The position numbers were made by a program, and so were the translations under genes. Below, piece after piece: positions 6,142-6,413 of a stretch of 6,413 nt of DNA (positions are counted from its first letter, which is position 1; every line of letters starts with the position of its first letter). The notes below the pieces were generated by a model that saw nothing but the letters and a program-made list of their open reading frames with translations, searched no databases and had not been told where the DNA came from. Source of the DNA: Candidatus Solibacter sp. (GTDB taxonomy: Bacteria > Acidobacteriota > Terriglobia > Bryobacterales > Bryobacteraceae); the NCBI GenBank assembly GCA_017883345.1, contig JADGNT010000304.1, positions 1-6,413 of the forward strand, written 5' to 3'.

Positions 6142-6413
6142 ATGTTACGCAGACTACACATCTCGATGCGCATCGCCTTCCTGGTAGCGCTCTATTCTCT
6201 TGGGGCTTTCGCTGAGGACCGGTACCTGGTTAAGGGAACCGGCGACATCCACGATATCGCCGTACGCCATGGCCTCACGGTGGTGAAATCGCTGGCCGGT
6301 TCCGCGTCCGGCCTCTACGTTCTCTCCTCGAAGGGGGCCATTCCGCAGACCGTGCTGCGCAGCCTGTCGATGGATTCCGCCGTGCAGAGCGCCGAGCCGG
6401 AAAAGGCGGTCCG
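6142..6413 (+). CDS. N-terminal part of a secreted protein, probable S8 (subtilisin-like) serine protease; cut by window end
   Basis: Only the first 90 codons plus two bases are present, with no stop before the window end. Residues 1-24 form a clear Sec signal peptide: RR at 3-4, R at 10, a hydrophobic core IAFLVALYSLGAF, and AFA at 22-24 before EDRY. The region from about 27 to 90 (RYLVKGTGD, then IAVRHGLTVVKSLAGSASGLYVL, split by a conserved-looking Gly, then LSMDSAVQSAEPEKAV) resembles the I9 inhibitor propeptide of subtilisins. In those, a short beta-alpha-beta domain ends in V-x-x-x-E-P/N before the catalytic domain. The Asp/His/Ser catalytic domain would lie outside the window, so the protease call is inference from the propeptide and the neighbours. 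It may act outside the cell, possibly as the output of the module. Confidence 0.7.
   Translation, partial: MLRRLHISMRIAFLVALYSLGAFAEDRYLVKGTGDIHDIAVRHGLTVVKSLAGSASGLYVLSSKGAIPQTVLRSLSMDSAVQSAEPEKAV

Overview
This is a GC-rich bacterial window in which all the genes read on the + strand. It carries two tandem gene blocks separated by a 235-nt, more AT-rich gap. The best taxonomic guess is an acidobacterium of the Solibacter/Bryobacter type. That guess rests on base composition, on the pairing of ECF sigma factors with TPR-CHAT proteins, and on the look of the small zinc-finger protein beginning MKHYAIDQW. It is inference, because no rRNA or other marker is present.

Block 1 (12-5211) is a tightly packed operon of three genes. 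The first encodes an exported family-5 (oligopeptide-type) ABC solute-binding protein with no permease or ATPase beside it. The second encodes a compact ECF sigma factor and starts in a 4-nt GTGA overlap with the first. The third encodes a 958-residue protein with about ten 40-residue TPR repeats and a C-terminal CHAT (caspase-like) protease domain, and starts in a 1-nt TAATG overlap with the sigma gene. The predicted catalytic His830/Cys870 pair is present.

The gap 5212-5446 holds a possible weak terminator-like hairpin, an A8 tract and several short overlapping inverted repeats. No gene and no convincing promoter could be read there.

Block 2 (5447-end) encodes a soluble 224-residue protein. 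It has an N-terminal His/Cys zinc-finger-like motif of the anti-sigma type and a C-terminal transthyretin/carboxypeptidase-regulatory-like beta domain. After a 20-nt spacer follows the start of a secreted protein with a signal peptide and an I9-like propeptide. That protein is most likely a subtilisin (S8) protease and is cut by the window end.

Taken together, the window looks like a protease-plus-sigma-factor signalling module. It has an outside sensor candidate (binding protein), a transcription factor (ECF sigma), an inside protease on a peptide-binding scaffold (TPR-CHAT), a possible cytoplasmic anti-sigma or adaptor, and an exported protease. The parts recall the logic of Craspase (Csx29 TPR-CHAT, Csx30, sigma factor), but no CRISPR component is visible. 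The functional link between the parts is a hypothesis.
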